Positions 51,583-54,932 of a stretch of 54,932 bases of DNA are shown piece by piece (the first letter of the stretch is position 1; the number at the start of each line of letters is the position of its first letter). Made by a program: the position numbers and the translations under genes. This DNA is from JBPOHE01 sp052035915 (GTDB lineage: Bacteria; Pseudomonadota; Gammaproteobacteria; Chromatiales; Chromatiaceae): positions 1-54,932 of the forward strand of contig JBPOHE010000074.1 of the NCBI GenBank assembly GCA_052035915.1, read 5' to 3'. Below the pieces are notes generated by a model. It made no database searches and was not told the DNA's origin. It saw only the letters and a program-made list of their open reading frames with translations.

Positions 51583-52572
51583 ATGCTTCCCGGGCTCGGT
51601 CGCCCGCTCCGTCCCGCACTCTGGTTGGGACTCTTGCTGACGGCCTGCGGCCTGGCCCTGTGGATCGCCCTGGCCGTTGGATCGGTGCCGATCGGCCCGG
51701 GTCGGGTTCTCGCGGCCCTGTTCGGCGAGGGCGATCGGCTCCACCTCAAACTCGTCTGGGAGCTGAGACTACCCAGGGCACTCAGCGCCCTGGCCGTGGG
51801 CGGACTTCTGGCCCTCGCCGGTACCCTGATCCAGGTGCTGGTGATGAATCCTCTCGGCGATCCCTATGTGCTCGGGGTCTCGGGAGGGGCCGCGAGCGGT
51901 GCACTGATCGGCGCCCTGCTCGGTCTGGCCGGTCCTTGTTCCACAGCCGCTGCGGTTGGCGGGGCCATGGTTTCCATGTTGCTGGTGTTCGTCTTTGCCC
52001 GTGGCCCGGGGGATTGGACCCCGGAACGGCTGCTGCTTACCGGGGTGGTGCTGGCCTCGGGCTGGGGGGCGCTGATCGGTTTGTTACTCAGTATCAGTCC
52101 CCCCCAGCGGATGCCGGGGATGCTGTTCTGGCTCATGGGGGATCTGGGTCACCCCGGCCATCCTTTCCCCGCCCTCGTTCTGCTCATGCTGGGGATGCTT
52201 CTGGCGCTGGCGCTCGCCGGACCTCTCAACCTCCTGACAGCCGGCGAAATTCAGGCCGCCGCCCTCGGCGTCTCCACGGCGCCCCTGCGCCTCGGTCTTT
52301 TCCTCCTTACCTCGGCCTTGACCGCCATCGCCGTCACTCTGGCCGGCAACATCGGCTTCGTGGGGCTGATCGCCCCCCACATGGCCCGTCGGCTGCTCGG
52401 GAGTGACCACCGACGCTTGATCCCTGGCGCCATCCTGCTCGGTGCCACGCTGCTGGTGCTGGCGGATACCCTGGCGCGAACCCTGGTGGCGCCCCAGCAA
52501 TTACCGGTGGGGATCATCACCGCCCTCCTGGGGGTGCCGCTCTTTCTCTTTCTCCTGCAACGGCGCCCATGA
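51583..52572 (+). CDS. BtuC/FecCD-type ABC permease
   Basis: The 329-residue protein has about ten membrane helices and the FecCD pattern: ELRLPRALSALAVGGLLALAGTLIQ, NPLGDPYVLGVSGGA and a C-terminal GFVGLIAPHMARRLLG, which contacts the ATPase. The family imports vitamin B12, heme or ferric siderophores. Its stop overlaps the ATPase start by four bases (ATGA). No periplasmic binding protein or outer-membrane receptor is seen in the window, so the substrate is open. Confidence 0.9.
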   Translation: MLPGLGRPLRPALWLGLLLTACGLALWIALAVGSVPIGPGRVLAALFGEGDRLHLKLVWELRLPRALSALAVGGLLALAGTLIQVLVMNPLGDPYVLGVSGGAASGALIGALLGLAGPCSTAAAVGGAMVSMLLVFVFARGPGDWTPERLLLTGVVLASGWGALIGLLLSISPPQRMPGMLFWLMGDLGHPGHPFPALVLLMLGMLLALALAGPLNLLTAGEIQAAALGVSTAPLRLGLFLLTSALTAIAVTLAGNIGFVGLIAPHMARRLLGSDHRRLIPGAILLGATLLVLADTLARTLVAPQQLPVGIITALLGVPLFLFLLQRRP

Positions 52573-53366
52573 GCCAGTGGACCCCCTTTCCAGCGACGGA
52601 CCACCCTCTGCTGGAGGCCAGTGGATTGGAGGTGCGGATCGGCACCACCCTGGTCTGTCGGGGGCTGGAGCTGCGACTCGAAGCGGGCGACTGTTTGGGG
52701 CTGCTGGGTCGCAACGGCGTGGGCAAGACCAGCTTGCTGCATAGTCTGGCGGGTCTGCGGCCGATCGCGGCGGGGGCGATCCGCCTGCAAGGAACCCCCC
52801 TCGGACAGCTCCGCCGTCGACGTATCGCCCAGCTCCTGGGCCTCTTGCCCCAGGAGGACGACCAGCCATTCCCGGCCCGGGTGCTGGAGACGGCGCTCAC
52901 CGGACGTCACCCCCATATCCCGGCCTGGCGTTGGGAAGACCAGGAAGATCTGCGGCAGGCCCGCCGCGCCTTGGCCCAGGTCGGGCTGGCGGAGCTGGAA
53001 ACCCGCCGGGTCGAGAGTCTTTCCGGCGGCGAGCGCCGCCGTCTCGCCCTGGCCCGTCTGCTTACCCAGGACCCGAGAATCGTGCTGGCCGACGAGCCGA
53101 CCCAACATCTGGATCTCCCTTTCCAACTCCAGACCTTGGGCTGGCTGCGTCAACGGAGCGAGGCGGGGGGCGGCGTCATCCTGGCGCTTCACGATCCCAA
53201 TCTGGCCCGTCGCTTCTGTACCGCTTTGCTCCTGCTCTTCGGCGAGGGCCACTGGCTTCGGTGTTCCATCGACCATCCCGGGCTTCGCGCCCATTTGGAG
53301 CGCCTCTATGGTCATCCATTGATCGAACTCCAGGGTCCCCGGCATCCCTATTGGCTCCCGGCCTGA
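52569..53366 (+). CDS. BtuD/FecE-type ABC transporter ATPase
   Basis: The 265-residue ATPase has Walker A GRNGVGKTS, Q-loop LLPQEDDQPF, signature LSGGERRRLALARLL, Walker B RIVLADEPTQHLD and the switch His in LALHDPN. Sequence and partner place it in the siderophore/heme/cobalamin class. It is translationally coupled to the permease upstream. RHS debris and repeat copies follow, so any downstream binding-protein gene may have been lost; that is speculative. Confidence 0.92.
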   Translation: MSQWTPFPATDHPLLEASGLEVRIGTTLVCRGLELRLEAGDCLGLLGRNGVGKTSLLHSLAGLRPIAAGAIRLQGTPLGQLRRRRIAQLLGLLPQEDDQPFPARVLETALTGRHPHIPAWRWEDQEDLRQARRALAQVGLAELETRRVESLSGGERRRLALARLLTQDPRIVLADEPTQHLDLPFQLQTLGWLRQRSEAGGGVILALHDPNLARRFCTALLLLFGEGHWLRCSIDHPGLRAHLERLYGHPLIELQGPRHPYWLPA

Positions 53367-53529
53367 GACTGGAGAACGACAGCTCCCGGGTCAACAACCG
53401 CTGCCCGAGGCGATCAGTCGTAGGGCGAATGCCCGCAGGGCGATCCGCCATTTAGCAACTTACCGAAATGGCGAAACCTCCTGAAGGAAACAAGAGAGGG
53501 TTCGCGATTTTGGATCGTTCTTTCATACG

Positions 53530-53760
53530 GCGGATCGTCTTCGGCATCCGCCCTAGTGTGCCCGGTATGGGCCAAGACTTGTAGTCTGAGAGAGGCTAAG
53601 CGCACCCTCCGGCTATCCGAATCCCGGGCCGCCACCAGACGGCCATCCAGGTACTCGAAGCTCAGCACCAGGCGATCGAAGTGATCCCGCACCTCCTGGC
53701 GCCGTCCTTCCCCATCGAGGACGAAGCGGACCCGCACCCCATGGCGGTCGCCGTAGCCGC
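53530..53760 (-). pseudogene. Possible RHS/YD-repeat fragment
   Basis: On the minus strand a frame gives VRVRFVLDGEGRRQEV and SFEYLDGRLVAARDSDSRRV, which has the Y-D-x-x-GRLV-x-x-x-D flavour of YD repeats. Both ends are broken: repeat copy 7 begins at 53780 and no start or domain is present. Homology is uncertain; it fits the clearer RHS remnant beyond copy 7. Confidence 0.35.
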
Positions 53761-53779
53761 CGGGTCAGGCCAGGAAAGG

Positions 53780-53901
53780 CCAGGGGCCGGAGCGGGGGAT
53801 GGCGTGTAGGCGTTCTCTATAGGAGAACAATAGCTCTTTATTAGGCTGATACGTTCTGTATCAGAGAATGAAAATAAGGCTATTGAGGCCGAGGCCCGAG
53901 C
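53780..53901 (-). repeat. GTTCTC double-palindrome element, copy 7 (degenerate arms)
   Basis: Inner palindromes are at 53812-53828 (GTTCTC-TATAG-GAGAAC) and 53853-53869 (GTTCTG-TATCA-GAGAAT), 41 bp start to start. The right end GGCCCGAG is recognisable; the left end is decayed. Orientation is probably inverted. It separates two RHS-like fragments. Confidence 0.75.
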
Positions 53902-53994
53902 CGGAACCCCGGCGCTTCCCACTCGCCGAGGTCTGGCGTGAATCGGAGCCGGAAGCCCGCTCGTCGGCGCAAGAAGCGATGGAGGTAGGGCAAT

Positions 53995-54668
53995 TCAGGC
54001 GGCGTGATGTCCGTTAGGTAGGGTGCGCTTCGTGGACTTCTCCCCGCCTCGTTTTCGTTGAAATGTTTGGTCCGCTACCTGGCTCCCCGTCTCCGGATCA
54101 TAATCCCGAAAATAGTTGTAATGGAACCCCGACTCCTGATCGTAATACTGCCCCGGGAATCTCAGGTTCATGGTGATGGCGTTGGTGGCGGCGGGGAAGG
54201 TCCGCCCGAAGGACTCCGAGGTGGCCTGCCAGGTGATGTGGCCTTGTGAGTCGGTGGCGAGTTGGGGGTGCCGAGATGATCCGGATGCAGGAAGTGGAAG
54301 TGCCAACTGGCGCCCTGGATCTCCGCCTGCCACAGGGGCTTGGTGCCATAAGCCGAGTCGGGTTCCCAGCCGTAGGCGCGGCTGAGGCTTCCTGTGGTAT
54401 CCAGTTCGGCGATCAGGCCCTCGTCTGTATAGAGGTACCAGGTGGTGAAGCCGTTGATGGTTTTGGCGATCCGTCGCCCGAAGGGGTCGTACCGGTAACT
54501 GGCCTGTTCCTGGCCGTCGCGCTCGATTGATGTCAGGCGGTCGGCGGCGTCGTAGTGATAACGGGTGCGGTGGTTGGGAGTGATGCGTTCGCTCCGCTGT
54601 CCGTTGGGGCTGTGGGTGAGGGCGGTGAGGGTCGGGCCGTCGCCGTATTGGGTGAGGCGGGTAGGATG
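53995..54668 (-). pseudogene. Frameshifted RHS core fragment
   Basis: Reading from 54668 on the minus strand, one frame gives YD-repeat text (TRYHYDAADRLTSIE, YRYDPFGRRIAKTING, WYLYTDEGLIAEL, WHFHFLHPDHLGTP). Near 54266-54270 the expected HLGTPQLATD is broken because a run of C has five bases where six are needed; the next frame continues QLATDSQGHITWQA, then NLRFPGQYYDQESG and HYNYFRDYDPETG, the RHS core hallmark. The variable toxin tip after the core is replaced by a short basic tail. The 5' side is cut off close to repeat copy 8. A dead or phase-shifted RHS gene end. Confidence 0.75.
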
Positions 54669-54701
54669 AGTGTTAATCCATCTTCAGTCTACGGATCAGC
54701 C

Positions 54702-54822
54702 TTCCGGGCCACGGCTGAAAATGACCATTTTTCGTTCTTCCAGAGAGAACAATATCTCTCTTGGAGCGGCATTGTTCTCGAATTGAGAATAAAAAAACAG
54801 CTACACAGGCCCATGCCCGGGA
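54702..54822 (+). repeat. GTTCTC double-palindrome element, copy 8
   Basis: Ends TTCCGGGC (54702-54709) and GCCCGGGA (54815-54822). Inner palindromes are at 54734-54750 (GTTCTT-CCAGA-GAGAAC) and 54774-54790 (GTTCTC-GAATT-GAGAAT), 40 bp start to start. It lies next to the cut end of the RHS fragment. Confidence 0.88.
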
Positions 54823-54836
54823 GCCGCTCCCTGTGC

Positions 54837-54861
54837 CGGACGGGGCATTGTGCCCCGTCCG
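54837..54861. terminator. GACGGGG palindrome with T run
   Basis: An 11-bp perfect stem (CGGACGGGGCA with TGCCCCGTCCG, loop TTG) is followed after five bases by seven T. It has the shape of a plus-strand terminator, though no gene precedes it; it may be a REP-type repeat. Confidence 0.55.
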
Positions 54862-54909
54862 TAACATTTTTTTCTTGTTCCAATGATACGGCTTCGCGCC
54901 AAACGGTAG

Positions 54910-54932
54910 CGACGGGGTTACAAACCCTGTCG
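54910..54932. repeat. Second GACGGGG-type palindrome at the window edge
   Basis: CGACGGGGTT pairs with AACCCTGTCG around ACA with one G-T pair. It shares the GACGGGG core with the palindrome 50 bases to the left and may continue beyond the window. Confidence 0.45.

Noticed and set aside
5255..54822. The GTTCTC elements as a CRISPR array or as ordinary terminators
   Set aside because: The copies are kilobases apart and not tandem, with no cas genes. The inner hairpins lack T runs, have only 6-bp stems and occur between tandem and divergent genes as well as convergent ones.

Overview
The window comes from a GC-rich gammaproteobacterial chromosome. The best evidence is the conserved cluster cspD-clpS-clpA next to infA, with icd nearby, together with dksA, rppH-ptsP, cbpA-cbpM and an Fsr-type exporter. 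A Chromatiales-like (purple sulfur or related) host is my guess from general gene style and is not proven. No tRNA, rRNA or CRISPR array was recognised.

Layout. 1-3873: two exported proteins, one with twelve calcium-loop repeats and an IPTL-CTERM-like tail (its start lies outside the window), the other a seven-repeat FG-GAP propeller. 4015-10909 (minus strand): a glycosyltransferase, then a tightly overlapping run of EF-G-like GTPase, CYTH enzyme, peptide-binding lipoprotein, L,D-transpeptidase and DppB-type permease, ending in an 18-codon remnant of what was probably the second permease. 11157-18565 (minus): a czcI-czcC-czcB-PII-like-czcA-lipoprotein heavy-metal efflux unit. 18767-24366: a phosphopantetheinyl transferase, an HAD phosphatase/aminotransferase pair, dksA, two TerB-like genes and a diheme cytochrome c4. 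25132-29808 (minus): a CHASE-PAS histidine kinase, its NtrC-type partner and a small membrane protein. 30887-32191: cbpA-cbpM behind a sigma-32-like promoter. 32381-35319 (minus): a secreted metzincin with CARDB domains and a secreted partner. 35960-42444: fsr, infA, clpA, clpS, cspD, icd. 42542-43840: a complete ISAs1-type insertion sequence. 44042-53366: a secreted protein of unknown function, a CBS-domain membrane protein, an HtpX-like protease, ptsP, rppH, an HAD-IB phosphatase and a BtuCD-like transporter pair. 53367-54932: decayed RHS fragments and palindromic repeats.

The most striking signal is not a gene. Eight intergenic copies of one 121-122 bp element are scattered through the window. 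Each has outer arms ending in CCCGGGC-type inverted repeats and two inner 17-bp palindromes of the form GTTCTC-N5-GAGAAC, whose starts are always 40 or 41 bp apart, with 32 bp between each palindrome and its end of the element. Spacer and arm sequences diverge but the geometry does not. The copies occur in both orientations, and four of the eight lie against remnants of broken genes (a dppC-like start, a treY start and two RHS fragments).
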